DNA of 64,000 nucleotides from CBDIHH01 sp965279095 (GCA_965279095.1 CBDIHH010000003.1:372001-436000); one strand, 5' to 3'. Positions 19,865-29,444 are shown, numbered from the stretch's first letter. The notes: generated by a model from the letters alone, not told the origin. Made by a program: numbers and translations.

Positions 19865-21667
19865 TTACGTTCCGTGCGGGAGGCCCTCGGCCAGGGCGTC
19901 GGCGGCCGCCTGCATGGCCGGTCCCCAGTCGTTGAAGGCGAGGGGCGTGAAGACCCGGGCCTGCGGATACCAGGGATAGCGGTCCGTCCCCAGGCGCGGC
20001 CAGGCGCCGGGCGTCGAGATCAGCCAGGTGGGCGCGCCGCTTGCCCCGGCAAGATTGGTGGTGGCGTTGGCCGGTCCGATGACCAGGTCCAGGGCGCAGG
20101 ACAGAGCGGCGACGTCGTCGAGGTCGTCCTTCAGGTCGATCCCCGGGGGCTTCCAGATGTCGACCCCCAGATGCTCGCGCGCCAGGTCGATCTCGGCGTC
20201 GCAGTCGCCGTACTGCAGGTTGACGAAGGTGATCCCGGGGGTTTCTAGGATCGGCCGCCACTGCTCGAAGGGCGAGAAGTGCCGCAGCCTCTGGCCTTCC
20301 AGCCGCAGGCTTTTCCAAACCAGGCCGACCCTGGGGCCGGGCCCGGCGGCGCTCAGGGCCTCGCGCCAGTGGGCGACCCGTGCCGGGTCCGGAACCAGAA
20401 AGCGGGGGCGGCCGGGGAAGGCGTCCACCGACCGGCGGAAGCGTCGCAGCAGGGACGCCATGGGCGCCCACAGGTCGATGGACGGCATGTCCTTGACGAA
20501 GGGGGCGCCGCGGATGGTCTGGGCGTTGACCTGCAGGGTGTTGTGGTAGCCGACCTGCACCGTGGGAAAGGAGCGCTGGAACAGGGGCACGAGGCGCGCC
20601 TGCACGGCCAGGGCGATCCGCCCGCTCGGGCCTACCGCCTCGATCAGGTCGGGCAGGACATTGGCGAACAGCACCTCATCCCCCAGGCCCTGCTCGCCCA
20701 TGATCAGCAGCGACTTGCCGGCGAGGTCGGCCTCCGGCGTCCACTGAGGCCGGTCGATCATGAAGTGGGTGACGTCGACGTAATGGGGCGACAGGCGCTC
20801 CTCATAGCCGTCCCAGCCCTCGGCCAGGTCGCCGCGGGCGATGAGCATCGTCGCCCGCGCCAGGCGCATCATCACGCGCTCATGGTCGGCCATCCGCCCC
20901 TTGAGGGCCGCTTCGCAGTCGGCCAAGGCGCCGTCGCAGTCGCCCATGGCCAGGCGGGCGTTGCCGCGGTTGTAGCGGGCCTTGAGCAGCTTGGGATCCA
21001 GCCGGCAGGCCTCGTCGAAGAAGGTCATCGACTGGTCGGTGTCGCCGCGCTCCGCGAGCACCGTGGCCAGGGTGTTCCACAGGATGGCGCAGGTCGGGTT
21101 CGCGCCGATGGCCGGCTGCAGGACCTCGATGGCCTCCTCATAGCGGTTCTGGTCGCGCAGCACGCAGGCCAGGTTGTTGTGACCGTCGATATTGGCGGGG
21201 TTGGCCGCCGCATAGGCCCGGAAAAGCTTCTCCGCGACCTCCTTCATCCCCAGGCGCGAGGCCAGGCGGCCGAGGTCGTTGGCGACGTCGGACTGGGTGG
21301 GCATCAGCTTCAGCGCCGCGTCGTAGCACTCCAGCGAACTCTTGAAGTCGCCGGCGCCCTCCCGAGCGATGGCGAGCAGATACCAGGCGTAGCCGTTCTT
21401 CTCATCGTGCTGCAGCGCCTGCAGGGCGAGGTCTCCGCCCGCCTTGTTGTCGTTGGACTGGATCGCGATCACGGCCTTCTGCAGCAGCGGCAGGACGGCC
21501 ATCGCCTTGAGTTCGGCCAGCGCGGCATTCAGTCGCGCCAGGGCCTGGGGCGAGGCGGCGTCGCCGACCACATCTCCCGACAGGCGCAGGGCCGCGGGCG
21601 CAGCGGACGTCTCGCGTCCGCCGGCGGGGATGGGGACTGGGGGGGCGGCAGGCCGGCGCAGGGGCAT
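19865..21667 (-). CDS. flmG: Flagellin glycosyltransferase FlmG-like, copy 1
   Basis: A 600-residue protein with an N-terminal TPR solenoid (about residues 60-300; repeats such as GDFKSSLECYDAALKLMPTQ and RYEEAIEVLQPAIGANP) and a C-terminal glycosyltransferase domain (about 310-595: LLIMGEQGLGDEVLFA, GLVWKSL, CALDLVIGPANATTNLAGA and WYPQARVF). In Caulobacter FlmG binds flagellin through its TPRs and adds pseudaminic acid to it. Divergent neighbours flbT, flaF and a flagellin match that locus. A second copy lies at 38660-40402. The ATG at 21667 gives a proline-rich N-terminal tail. Confidence 0.85.
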   Translation of the reverse strand: MPLRRPAAPPVPIPAGGRETSAAPAALRLSGDVVGDAASPQALARLNAALAELKAMAVLPLLQKAVIAIQSNDNKAGGDLALQALQHDEKNGYAWYLLAIAREGAGDFKSSLECYDAALKLMPTQSDVANDLGRLASRLGMKEVAEKLFRAYAAANPANIDGHNNLACVLRDQNRYEEAIEVLQPAIGANPTCAILWNTLATVLAERGDTDQSMTFFDEACRLDPKLLKARYNRGNARLAMGDCDGALADCEAALKGRMADHERVMMRLARATMLIARGDLAEGWDGYEERLSPHYVDVTHFMIDRPQWTPEADLAGKSLLIMGEQGLGDEVLFANVLPDLIEAVGPSGRIALAVQARLVPLFQRSFPTVQVGYHNTLQVNAQTIRGAPFVKDMPSIDLWAPMASLLRRFRRSVDAFPGRPRFLVPDPARVAHWREALSAAGPGPRVGLVWKSLRLEGQRLRHFSPFEQWRPILETPGITFVNLQYGDCDAEIDLAREHLGVDIWKPPGIDLKDDLDDVAALSCALDLVIGPANATTNLAGASGAPTWLISTPGAWPRLGTDRYPWYPQARVFTPLAFNDWGPAMQAAADALAEGLPHGT

Positions 21668-21851
21668 GGCGGGACTCGGGGGGCAGAGGTAGAGTGATGG
21701 GTCGCCCGATTATGCTTAAGACATCGCTAAATGGCCGGTTGCCGCGTCTTATGGCGAAGGCCGCAACAGAGCGTTAACCCTGCAACCTTAGCGTTCGGCT
21801 CAACCACGCCGCCGACCGCGACCGTGCGGCGGACCGTTGGAAGATGAACCC

Positions 21852-22277
21852 ATGCCCCTGAAGCTGTCGCTGAAGCCCGGCGAGAAATTCGTCCTCAATG
21901 GCGCGGTGGTCCAGAACGGCGACCGCCGCGGCGTTTTGATCCTGCAGAACAAGGCGTCCGTCCTGCGGGAGAAAGACATTCTTCAGTCCGAGGATGCTAA
22001 CACCCCTGCCAAGCTGGTCTATCTGCCGGTGATGATGATGTATCTCGATGAGGCGGGGGCCGTTAGGTACTACGACGAGTTCGTCCGGCGTCTGACTGAG
22101 TTCATGGGCGTGATCCGCAACCCCGACGTCCTGTCGGACTGCGTGGCGATCTCCAAGCACACCATGGCTCGAGAGTATTACAAGGCGCTCATGCTGTGCC
22201 GCAAGCTGGTGGAGTATGAGGAGGAAAGGTTGAGGCATGTCTCTACAGGCGTACCAACGAGCGGCGCAGCAGGCTGA
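21852..22277 (+). CDS. flbT: Flagellin synthesis repressor FlbT
   Basis: FlbT binds the 5' untranslated region of flagellin mRNA in Caulobacter and promotes its decay until the hook is complete. The 141-residue protein opens MPLKLSLKPGEKFVLNGAVV, the classic FlbT start, and carries NKASVLREKDI and ISKHTMAREYYKAL. The ATG at 21852 is the fifteenth base after a possible earlier ATG and matches family N-termini. Its 3' end overlaps flaF by 41 bases, so the two are coupled. Confidence 0.95.
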   Translation: MPLKLSLKPGEKFVLNGAVVQNGDRRGVLILQNKASVLREKDILQSEDANTPAKLVYLPVMMMYLDEAGAVRYYDEFVRRLTEFMGVIRNPDVLSDCVAISKHTMAREYYKALMLCRKLVEYEEERLRHVSTGVPTSGAAG

Positions 22278-22593
22278 ACCGCCCCGCGACGCGGAGTATC
22301 GCCTGTTCGGCCAAGTCACCCGCGCCCTGATGGAAGCGCAGACCAAGCCCGTGGAGGACTTCCTCGGGCGGATGGACGCGCTCGACTGGAATCGGCGCCT
22401 GTGGTCGGCCCTGGCCAGTGACTGCTCGGCCCCCGAGAACACCCTGGCGCCGCCCCTGCGCGCCCAGATCATCTCCCTCAGCCTGTGGGTGAACCGCCAT
22501 ACCTCGGCGGTGATGCGGCGCGAGGAGGAGATCGAGCCTCTCATCGAGATCAACCGCATCATCATGCAGGGCCTGTCCGGCCGCCCCGAGTAG
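22237..22593 (+). CDS. flaF: Flagellar biosynthesis regulator FlaF
   Basis: A 118-residue cytoplasmic helper needed for flagellin translation or secretion, acting opposite to FlbT in Caulobacter. The sequence begins MSLQAYQRAAQQAEPPRDAE and includes RLWSALASDC, ISLSLWVNRHT and IEINRIIMQGL, as in FlaF proteins. The start has GAGGAAAGG just upstream, inside the end of flbT. Flagellin 1 follows after about 230 bases with its own promoter. Confidence 0.95.
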   Translation: MSLQAYQRAAQQAEPPRDAEYRLFGQVTRALMEAQTKPVEDFLGRMDALDWNRRLWSALASDCSAPENTLAPPLRAQIISLSLWVNRHTSAVMRREEEIEPLIEINRIIMQGLSGRPE

Positions 22594-22731
22594 GACGTCC
22601 CCGCGCCCAGCGGGTAGATTTGGACGCGGCAATTCCTGCCGCATGGCCGAGACTGCGTCGGCCGGCCGCGGAAGCGGCCTGACTAACTCCAACGAAAACA
22701 AATACTTAAAAAGTTAATTCGGGCGCCATTC

Positions 22732-22747
22732 TGGCCCGGGACTTGCC
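22732..22747 (+). promoter_or_regulatory. Sigma-54 promoter of flagellin 1
   Basis: TGGCCC, five bases, TTGC matches the Caulobacter late-flagellar sigma-54 consensus TGGCAC-N5-TTGC. It lies 74 bases before the flagellin start, leaving a 5' UTR where FlbT could act. Confidence 0.75.
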
Positions 22748-22820
22748 ATGCCCTGTTCAAGGCAAGAACGCCTGCGGCCTCGGCCGCACAGACTCCCGAC
22801 CAGAATGGAAGGACACGAAA

Positions 22821-23654
22821 ATGATGTACTCGTCCATAAACACGAACGCGACCGCACTGATTGCACTGCAAAACCTCAATGCGACAAACATGGAACTTGC
22901 AGGTGTTCAGAACCGCATCAATACCGGGAAGAAGGTCAATAGCGCCAAGGACAACGGTGCGACCTGGGCTATCGCCCAGACGCAGCGGTCCGAGATCTCT
23001 TCACTGGATGCGGTCAAGGAGTCGCTGTCACGGGGATCGAGCACCATTGACGTGGCCATGTCGGCCGGTCAGTCGGTGTCCGATATGCTCGTGCAGATGA
23101 AGCAGAAGGTCCTTGCGGCCTCTGATACCTCCCTGGACTCCGTCAGCCGCTCGTCGCTGAACGAAGACTTCAAGGCCTTGCGTGACCAGATCACCAAGGC
23201 TGTGTCCAACGCCAGTTTCAACGGTAAGAACCTGTTGAACGCTGGCGCGACGGCGATGGCGACCTTGGCGAATGCCGATGGCTCGTCCCGCATGACCGTC
23301 GCCGCCGAGGTGATGACCCTTTCGGGATCCATCGTCACCCTGACGTCGACGGCTTCGTTCAACACGGCGGCTACAGCAAGTGCTCTGATAGGAACGGTGA
23401 ACGCCTCGATCCAGAACGTCAGCACCTCGCTCTCACGCCTCGGCACGCGCGCCAAGGCGCTGGAGCAGCACCTGACCTTCGTGGGCAAGCTTCAGGACAA
23501 CCTTGAAGCAGGGGTGGGGAACCTCGTCGACGCCGATCTGGCCAAGGAAAGCGCCCGGCTCCAGGCTCTGCAAGCCAAGCAGCAGCTCGGATTCCAGGCA
23601 CTCACGATCGCCAACCAAGCGCCGCAGAGCTTGCTGTCACTGTTCCGTCAGTAG
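22821..23654 (+). CDS. Flagellin 1
   Basis: A 277-residue flagellin, the short alphaproteobacterial form. The conserved N-terminal helix (INTNATALIALQNLN, QNRINTGKKVNSAKDNGATW) and C-terminal helix (AKESARLQALQAKQQLGFQAL, NQAPQSLLSLFRQ) form the D0/D1 core. The middle is rich in Ser and Thr, the expected O-glycosylation region. The start is one of two adjacent ATGs (22821 or 22824) behind GGAAGGA. It is paralogous to the flagellins at 40712 and 41720 and is closest to the former. Confidence 0.95.
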   Translation: MMYSSINTNATALIALQNLNATNMELAGVQNRINTGKKVNSAKDNGATWAIAQTQRSEISSLDAVKESLSRGSSTIDVAMSAGQSVSDMLVQMKQKVLAASDTSLDSVSRSSLNEDFKALRDQITKAVSNASFNGKNLLNAGATAMATLANADGSSRMTVAAEVMTLSGSIVTLTSTASFNTAATASALIGTVNASIQNVSTSLSRLGTRAKALEQHLTFVGKLQDNLEAGVGNLVDADLAKESARLQALQAKQQLGFQALTIANQAPQSLLSLFRQ

Positions 23655-23662
23655 TGCGCAAC

Positions 23663-23689
23663 GCCGGGCGAAGCCATGCTTCGCCCGGC
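23663..23689 (+). terminator. Terminator hairpin after flagellin 1
   Basis: A perfect 12-base stem (GCCGGGCGAAGC / GCTTCGCCCGGC) with a 3-base loop begins eight bases after the flagellin stop. Only three T follow, so it may also protect the mRNA 3' end. Confidence 0.7.
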
Positions 23690-23761
23690 GGGCCTTTGCG
23701 GCCCCTGGGGCGACGCGGCGCCCCTCATCCCCAGAACCTCTCCCCCTGAAGTGAGCGCGAC

Positions 23762-25975
23762 CTAGGCGGTCAGCAGCTCTGTATCGATCGGCAGGCTGCG
23801 GACGCGCTTGCCGGTGGCGGCGAAGATGGCGTTGCAGACGGCCGGGATCACCGGCGGCAGGGCCGGCTCGCCGAGGCCGGTCGGCAGGTGGTCGCTGGGG
23901 ACCCAGCGGATCTGCACCGGCGGAGCGGCGTCCATCCGCAACAGGGGGAAGTCGCCGAAGTTGCCTTGCTCGACCCGGCCCTCGGCGATGGTGATGGCCT
24001 GGCCGAGCACCTGGCCGATGCCGTCCAGCACCGCCCCCTGCACCTGGTTGACTGCGCCGGAGGGATTGACGATCTGGCTGCCGACGTCGCCGGCCACCCA
24101 CACCCGGTCCACCTTGACCGCGCCGTCGGCGGCGACGCTGACCTGCGCCACCTCGGCGAAATAGCCGCGGTGGCTGAAGTAGTGGGCGATGCCCATGCCG
24201 GTCCTAGCCGGCAGGGTGGACTTGCCCCAGCCGGACATATCGGCCACCGCCTCGACCACCTTGCGCATGCGGGCGGGGTCGAAGGGCGCCTGCGGCGGGG
24301 CGCCCGGCGGGGTGGCGGGGGCGGGCGTGGGAAGCTGCGGCGTGTCCAGCAGGGCCAGGTGGAAGGCGAGGGGATCTTGCCCGCCGGCATGGGCCAGCTC
24401 GTCAAGGAAGCTCTGGAAGGCGAAGGACATGGCGTTGCTGCGCGGGGCGCGCAGGGGGCCGGTGGGCACGCCCAGGGGCATCAGCGTCTGGCCATAGGAC
24501 AGGTTCGGGACGAAGTTGGCGGGGAATTCGTTGACGCCCATGGTCGCCGAGTTGGCCGGCAGCTCTCCGGTTCCGAAGCTGACGAAATGGTCCTGCAGCG
24601 CCACCACCTTGCCCGAGGCGTCCACCGCCCCCTTGAAGTGGTGGAACCCGGCGGGCCGGTAGAAGTCGTGGCGCATATCGTCCTCGCGCGTCCACACCAG
24701 CTTCACCGGGGCGCCGATCTCGCGGGAGATCCAGGCGGCCTCGACCATGGCGTCCACCATCAACCGCCGGCCGAAGCCGCCGCCGCAGCGGATCATGTGG
24801 ATGGTGATGTCCTCGGGCTTCACGTTGAGGGTCTTGGCGATGATCTTGCGCCCCTGGGCGGGGTTCTGGGTGGGCGCCCACAGCTCGATCTTGCCGTCCT
24901 TGGCCTCGGCGGTGCAGTTCTGCGGCTCGAGCGGCGCATGCGCCAGGAAGGGGTAGGCGTAGGAGGCCTCGATGGCCTTGACCCCGCCGGCCAGTCCGGC
25001 GGCCACGTCGCCGTCGCTGCGCAGGACCTTGGCCGGAGGCAGGGTGCGCAGCTCGGCCGCCCGGGCGGCGAAGGCGGCGCTGCCCTGGGCTCGGGTGGGG
25101 TGGTCCGCCCAGGTGATCTTGAGCGCCTGGCGCGCCTTGTTCGCCCGCCACCAGCTGTCGGCGACGATGGCGACGCCGCCCATCAGCCCTTCAAGGTCCG
25201 TGCCGCCCTTGATGATGAAGGCGTGGCGGACGCCCGGCAGGGCCTTGATCGCGTCGAGATTGGCGCTCAGCACCTGGGAGCCGAACACGGGGCCCTTCTC
25301 GAAAACCGCATAGAGCATCCCCGGGCGGCTGACATCGATGCCGAACAGGGGCTTGCCGGTGACGATCAGGGGATTGTCCACGCCGCTGATCGGCTGGCCG
25401 ATGATGGCGTAGGCGGCGGGATCCTTGAGGACCACGGACTTGGGATCGGGGGGCGTCAGTTTGGCCGCCCGGACGGCGAGCTTGCCATAGCCCAGGGTGC
25501 GGCCGCTGGGTCCGTGGGTGACCACCCCCGCCTTGGTCGTGCATTCGCTCGCCGGGACGCCCCAGGTCTCAGCGGCGGCGGAGACCAGCATGGCCCGGCC
25601 GACGCCGCCCACCCGGCGCAGGTCCTCCCAGTGGTTGGGCGTCGCGAAGCTGCCGCCGGCGATCTGCATGCCATAGCGGGCGGGATCGCTGTCGGCCTGG
25701 ACCACGCGCACGGACGCCCACGCCACGTCCAGTTCCTCGGCGATCAACTGCGACAGGGAAGTCTTGATCCCCTGGCCGATCTCCGGGTTCTTGGAGACGA
25801 TCGTGACGACACCGTCCTGGCCGATGCTGATGAAATTGCCCAGGGTTGCGCCGCTGGGAGCGGCCTCGGCGGAGAAGCCGAAGCTCAGCATCAGGCCGCC
25901 GCCCGCCGCCGCGCCGGCCTTGAGGAACAGGCGGCGGTCCAGGCCGGCGGGCGCGAAAGTCTCGTGATGCGCCAT
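23762..25975 (-). CDS. Molybdenum hydroxylase large subunit (isoquinoline 1-oxidoreductase beta-like)
   Basis: A 737-residue molybdopterin-binding subunit of the xanthine oxidase family. A Tat-type leader (DRRLFLKAGAAAGGG) exports it with its partner to the periplasm. Molybdopterin-site segments include GGSFATPNHW, PLEPQNCTAEA, RCGGGFGRRL, GPLRAPRSNAMSFAFQSFLDE and GLGEPALPPVIPA, the last with the catalytic glutamate. With the 2Fe-2S subunit two bases upstream it would hydroxylate an N-heterocycle or oxidise an aldehyde. The substrate is unknown. It is the last gene of the leftward catabolic run. Confidence 0.9.
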   Translation of the reverse strand: MAHHETFAPAGLDRRLFLKAGAAAGGGLMLSFGFSAEAAPSGATLGNFISIGQDGVVTIVSKNPEIGQGIKTSLSQLIAEELDVAWASVRVVQADSDPARYGMQIAGGSFATPNHWEDLRRVGGVGRAMLVSAAAETWGVPASECTTKAGVVTHGPSGRTLGYGKLAVRAAKLTPPDPKSVVLKDPAAYAIIGQPISGVDNPLIVTGKPLFGIDVSRPGMLYAVFEKGPVFGSQVLSANLDAIKALPGVRHAFIIKGGTDLEGLMGGVAIVADSWWRANKARQALKITWADHPTRAQGSAAFAARAAELRTLPPAKVLRSDGDVAAGLAGGVKAIEASYAYPFLAHAPLEPQNCTAEAKDGKIELWAPTQNPAQGRKIIAKTLNVKPEDITIHMIRCGGGFGRRLMVDAMVEAAWISREIGAPVKLVWTREDDMRHDFYRPAGFHHFKGAVDASGKVVALQDHFVSFGTGELPANSATMGVNEFPANFVPNLSYGQTLMPLGVPTGPLRAPRSNAMSFAFQSFLDELAHAGGQDPLAFHLALLDTPQLPTPAPATPPGAPPQAPFDPARMRKVVEAVADMSGWGKSTLPARTGMGIAHYFSHRGYFAEVAQVSVAADGAVKVDRVWVAGDVGSQIVNPSGAVNQVQGAVLDGIGQVLGQAITIAEGRVEQGNFGDFPLLRMDAAPPVQIRWVPSDHLPTGLGEPALPPVIPAVCNAIFAATGKRVRSLPIDTELLTA

Positions 25976-25977
25976 GC

Positions 25978-26451
25978 TCAGGCCTCCTCGGCGGCGGGCT
26001 GGCCGGCCGCCATCTTGATGGCCCGGCGGATGCGGCGGTAGGTGGCGCAGCGGCAGATGTTGCCCGACATGGCCGCGTCAATGTCGGCGTCGCTGGGCTT
26101 GGGGGTCCGCGCCAGCAGGGCCGACGCCGCCATGATCTGACCGGCCTGGCAGTAGCCGCACTGGGGCACGTCCAGGGCCATCCAGGCCGCCTGGACCCGC
26201 TTGCCCGCCTCGGTCTCGCCGATGGCCTCGATGGTGGTGACGGCGGCCGTCCCGACGCTGTCCAGCGGCGTGACGCAGGCGCGCACAGGCTTGCCGTCCA
26301 GGTGGACCGTGCAGGCGCCGCACAGGCCCGCCCCGCAGCCGAACTTGGCGCCCTTCAGGTCCAGGTCGTCGCGCAGCACCCACAGGAGCGGCGTGTCCCC
26401 GTCGGCGTCGACCTTACGGCTTCGGCCGTTGACCTTGATGTTGAACGTCAT
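25978..26451 (-). CDS. 2Fe-2S subunit of molybdenum hydroxylase (IorA-like)
   Basis: A 157-residue electron-transfer subunit with two [2Fe-2S] clusters. The plant-ferredoxin cysteines are in GCGAGLCGACTVHLDG, and the second cluster is in PQCGYCQAGQ and GNICRCATYRRI. It passes electrons from the Mo centre of the next gene, whose start is two bases after this stop, to an acceptor such as a cytochrome. No FAD subunit is encoded nearby, which fits the IorAB type. Confidence 0.95.
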   Translation of the reverse strand: MTFNIKVNGRSRKVDADGDTPLLWVLRDDLDLKGAKFGCGAGLCGACTVHLDGKPVRACVTPLDSVGTAAVTTIEAIGETEAGKRVQAAWMALDVPQCGYCQAGQIMAASALLARTPKPSDADIDAAMSGNICRCATYRRIRRAIKMAAGQPAAEEA

Positions 26452-26503
26452 CCGCGCCTTCCTCTGACCCGTGGGCCTTCAAACTGTGAAGCTGAGCCCC
26501 GCC

Positions 26504-27181
26504 CTAGGCAAGGGCCCGCAGCTGGTCCAGCACCTGCGTAACCGGCATGACATCGGCGTATTTCTGGCCCATGTCGAACAGGTTGACCGCGTGGCTGGTG
26601 GCGCCCCGATCATAGACCGCCTCGATGGGGACGACGCATTTGAAGCCGTAGGAGAAGCCGTCGACCACCGTGCCGCGCACGCAGCCGCTGGTGGTGGCGC
26701 CGGTGACCACCAGGGTGTCCGCCCCCGCATCGATCAGATAGCTGGCCAGGGCGGTGGCGAAGAAGGCGCTGGGATGGCGCTTGGGGATCAGGATGTCGCC
26801 TGGGGCCGGGGCGATCTCGGCGACGAAATCATAGCCCCGGGCCGGAATGTCCATGATGCCCGGCACCTTCTCGGCCAGCCGCCCCCCGTCGTAGGATTGC
26901 TTGGGCGCCACGTGGGGATAGAGCACCGGCCAGCCGCGCCGGCGGAACTCGGCGAGCAGGGTTGCGATCGACTCCACCGCCGCCCAACCGACCTCGCCGC
27001 AGCTGGTGGGATACTCCTTCACCGCCTCGAAGAAGGGCATCGGCCTGGAGCCGACGCTGCGGTACTGGACGTCGATGATGACCAGGGCCGGGCGCTTGCC
27101 CATGCCGGACGGCCGTCCGAAGCCCGCGGCCTCATAGGCGCGCAGCTCGTCCTCGCCGATGACGCCGTCCCAGGGGTTCAT
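26504..27181 (-). CDS. Isochorismatase-fold amidohydrolase (N-carbamoylsarcosine amidase-like)
   Basis: A 225-residue cysteine hydrolase. The catalytic triad of the fold is complete: D37 in LVIIDVQY, K134 in IPKRHPSAF and C167 in TSGCVRGTV. Overall it is closest to N-carbamoylsarcosine amidase and maleamate amidohydrolase types, which release ammonia and CO2 or ammonia from small amides. A ring-opening hydantoinase-like gene lies in the same run, so a carbamoyl amide product is a likely substrate. That is inference from context. Confidence 0.85.
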   Translation of the reverse strand: MNPWDGVIGEDELRAYEAAGFGRPSGMGKRPALVIIDVQYRSVGSRPMPFFEAVKEYPTSCGEVGWAAVESIATLLAEFRRRGWPVLYPHVAPKQSYDGGRLAEKVPGIMDIPARGYDFVAEIAPAPGDILIPKRHPSAFFATALASYLIDAGADTLVVTGATTSGCVRGTVVDGFSYGFKCVVPIEAVYDRGATSHAVNLFDMGQKYADVMPVTQVLDQLRALA

Positions 27182-27196
27182 GTGGATGACGCCCGC

Positions 27197-28063
27197 CTAG
27201 ACGCCATATTTTTCCTCCAGGGCGTCGAAGAAGGGTTTGCCCACCAGGCGCTGGCGCTCCTGGAAGGTGGCCACGTTGAACGAGGTCTCGTCGGCGCGGC
27301 CGTTGGCCTTCAGCGATCCCAGCGCGGCCTGCATGCCGTGCACCGCCGCCTGCAGGGCGGTGTTGGCGTAGAGCACGATGCCGTAGCCCATGCCCGCCAG
27401 CTCCGCCTGGTCGATGATCGGGGTGCGGCCGCCGATGACCATGTTCACCAGTTGCGGCACGCCCAGGGCCTGCGGGATGCGGCGAATCTCGTCCAGGCTC
27501 TGGGGGGCCTCGACGAAGGTGATGTCGGCGCCGGCCTCAACATAGCGCGCGGCCCGCTCCACGGCGGCCTCGAACCCTTCTGCGGCGCGCGCGTCGGTGC
27601 GCGCCACGATCATGAAGTCCTCGCTGTGGCGGGCGTCGACGGCGGCCTTGAGCTTGGCGACCATCTCCTCCGTCGGGATCACCGCCTTGCCCGAGAAGTG
27701 GCCGCAGCGCTTGGGAAAGACCTGGTCTTCCAGCTGCACCGCATTGGCCCCCGCCCGCTCGAAGGTGCGCACGGTGTGGCGGACATTGATGGCGTTGCCG
27801 AAGCCGGTGTCGCCGTCCACCAGGATCGGCAGGTCCACCACATCGCGGATCGCCGCCGTGTGCTGCGCCATCTCGGTCAGGCCCACCAGGCCGATGTCCG
27901 GGACGCCGAGGTAGGTGTTGGCCACCCCGGCCCCGGTCAGATAGACCGCCTCGAAGCCGAGGTCGGCGATGATCCGCGCGCTGAGAGCGTTGGCGGCCCC
28001 CGGCATCAGCAGACCGCGGCGTTCCGCCACGATCCTTTTGAGGGTCTTGCCCGCGTCGCTCAC
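27197..28063 (-). CDS. Isocitrate lyase/PEP mutase family lyase
   Basis: A 288-residue TIM-barrel enzyme that cleaves or forms C-C (or P-C) bonds next to a carboxylate. Metal-binding VDGDTGFGN (82-90), LEDQ (111-114) and the lyase signature KRCGH (118-122) are present, pointing to a methylisocitrate lyase, dimethylmalate lyase or oxaloacetate decarboxylase activity rather than PEP mutase. The GTG start overlaps the hydantoinase stop by four bases (GTGA). It would act on a late branched dicarboxylate in the pathway. Confidence 0.85.
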   Translation of the reverse strand: MSDAGKTLKRIVAERRGLLMPGAANALSARIIADLGFEAVYLTGAGVANTYLGVPDIGLVGLTEMAQHTAAIRDVVDLPILVDGDTGFGNAINVRHTVRTFERAGANAVQLEDQVFPKRCGHFSGKAVIPTEEMVAKLKAAVDARHSEDFMIVARTDARAAEGFEAAVERAARYVEAGADITFVEAPQSLDEIRRIPQALGVPQLVNMVIGGRTPIIDQAELAGMGYGIVLYANTALQAAVHGMQAALGSLKANGRADETSFNVATFQERQRLVGKPFFDALEEKYGV

Positions 28064-29439
28064 GTGTCCATCCTGGTTGTGCGTTCTAGATAGCGGCCAT
28101 GGCCGGCGGGGCCGACGATGACGCCGTCCCTCATCACCACCTGGCCACGGACGATGGTCATGACCGGCCAGCCCTTCAGCGTCCAGCCGTCATAAAGGCT
28201 ATAGTCGGAGTACGAGCCCAGTTCGTCGGCCCGCACCACGCGGGCCTTGTCGAGATCGACCACCGTCAGGTCCGCGTCGAGTCCGACGCGAAGGTCGCCC
28301 TTGGCCGGCAGGTCGAAGATCTCCGCCGGCCGGCTGGTGAGCAGCTGGGCGATGCGCTGCAGCGACAGGCGCCCCTGGTGATAGCCGGCGTCCAGCAGCA
28401 CCGGCAGGATGGTGGCCGTGCCGGGAAAACCCTGCGACGCCTGCCAGATGCCCTTCTCCTTGGTCGCCCGCTTGCGCGGCACATGGTCGGAGGCGACCAC
28501 GTCGATGGCGCCGTCGGCGAGGCCCTCCCACAGGGCGTCCACGTCGTCCTGGGTGCGGAAGGGCGGGTTGGCCTTGCCGATCGAGCCGTCGGTCGCATCC
28601 TCGGTGTGGGTCAGGTAGTGGGGGCAGGTCTCCACATGGATGCGGTCGTAGCGATCGCGCCAGCGGCGCACCTCGTCGAGCGCCATGCGGGTGGACAGGT
28701 GGGGGATGTAGATGGTCGCGCCGTGGTGCTCGGCGAAATACATCGCCCGCACGGTGCTTTCCGCCTCGGTGAAGGCCGGCTTGGAGGCGGACCAGTCCTT
28801 CAGGGTGTCGCGCCCCTCGGCCTGCAGGCGCCGGCGGATGCGATTGACGATCTCGATGTTCTCGGTGTGCAGCACCACGGTGACGCCGCCGAGCCGCGCC
28901 GCCTCCTTGAGCAGGTCGAACAGATAGCCGTCGTCGGTGCCGTCCAGGCCCAGGTAGCGGCCTTCCTCGCCCTTGAAGTTCATGAAGTATTTGAACGACG
29001 TGACCCCGTAGTCCTTCACGTAGCTTTCCAGCTCGCGCAGGTGCAGCTCGCTGGCGGTGGAGAAGTGGAACCCGTAGTCCACGTGGCAGCGGGGCCTGGC
29101 GTATTCGATCTCGCGCTCGAAAACCCCGCTGTAGGCCTCGTTGTTGAGGAAATAGCCGAGCACCGTCGAGAAGCCGCCCTGGGCGGCATAGACCGTCTCG
29201 GTGGAATATTCGGTGATCGGCTCGCCGAAGCCGAAATGGATGTGCGCGTCGATCAGGCCGGGGAAGACGTGCCGCCCGGTGGCGTCAATCACCTGGGCCG
29301 CCGGCGCGCCAGAGCCGGCGGGGAGGATGGCGGCGATCCTGCCGTCCGAGACGGCGATGTCGGCCAGGGCGGGGCCTGTGGCGGGAAACACCACCGCGCC
29401 GTTGGCCATCAGCATGTCGTAGGGCATGGGGCGGGACAT
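28060..29439 (-). CDS. Dihydropyrimidinase/hydantoinase-family amidohydrolase
   Basis: A 459-residue zinc amidohydrolase that opens cyclic amides. The binuclear metal site is complete: H66 and H68 in DAHIHFG, the carboxylated lysine K150 in SFKYFMN, H191 in HTEN, H247 in PHLS and D318 in ASDHVP. The length and insertions match D-hydantoinase, dihydropyrimidinase and allantoinase. It is coupled to the lyase gene downstream and starts five bases after the CobW gene. Its likely role is the hydrolytic ring-opening step of the pathway. Confidence 0.9.
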   Translation of the reverse strand: MSRPMPYDMLMANGAVVFPATGPALADIAVSDGRIAAILPAGSGAPAAQVIDATGRHVFPGLIDAHIHFGFGEPITEYSTETVYAAQGGFSTVLGYFLNNEAYSGVFEREIEYARPRCHVDYGFHFSTASELHLRELESYVKDYGVTSFKYFMNFKGEEGRYLGLDGTDDGYLFDLLKEAARLGGVTVVLHTENIEIVNRIRRRLQAEGRDTLKDWSASKPAFTEAESTVRAMYFAEHHGATIYIPHLSTRMALDEVRRWRDRYDRIHVETCPHYLTHTEDATDGSIGKANPPFRTQDDVDALWEGLADGAIDVVASDHVPRKRATKEKGIWQASQGFPGTATILPVLLDAGYHQGRLSLQRIAQLLTSRPAEIFDLPAKGDLRVGLDADLTVVDLDKARVVRADELGSYSDYSLYDGWTLKGWPVMTIVRGQVVMRDGVIVGPAGHGRYLERTTRMDT

Positions 29440-29444
29440 CCGGG

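Noticed and set aside
23888..28093. Long plus-strand frames opposite the Mo hydroxylase, amidohydrolase and lyase genes
   Set aside because: Antisense shadows of genes with complete catalytic motifs.
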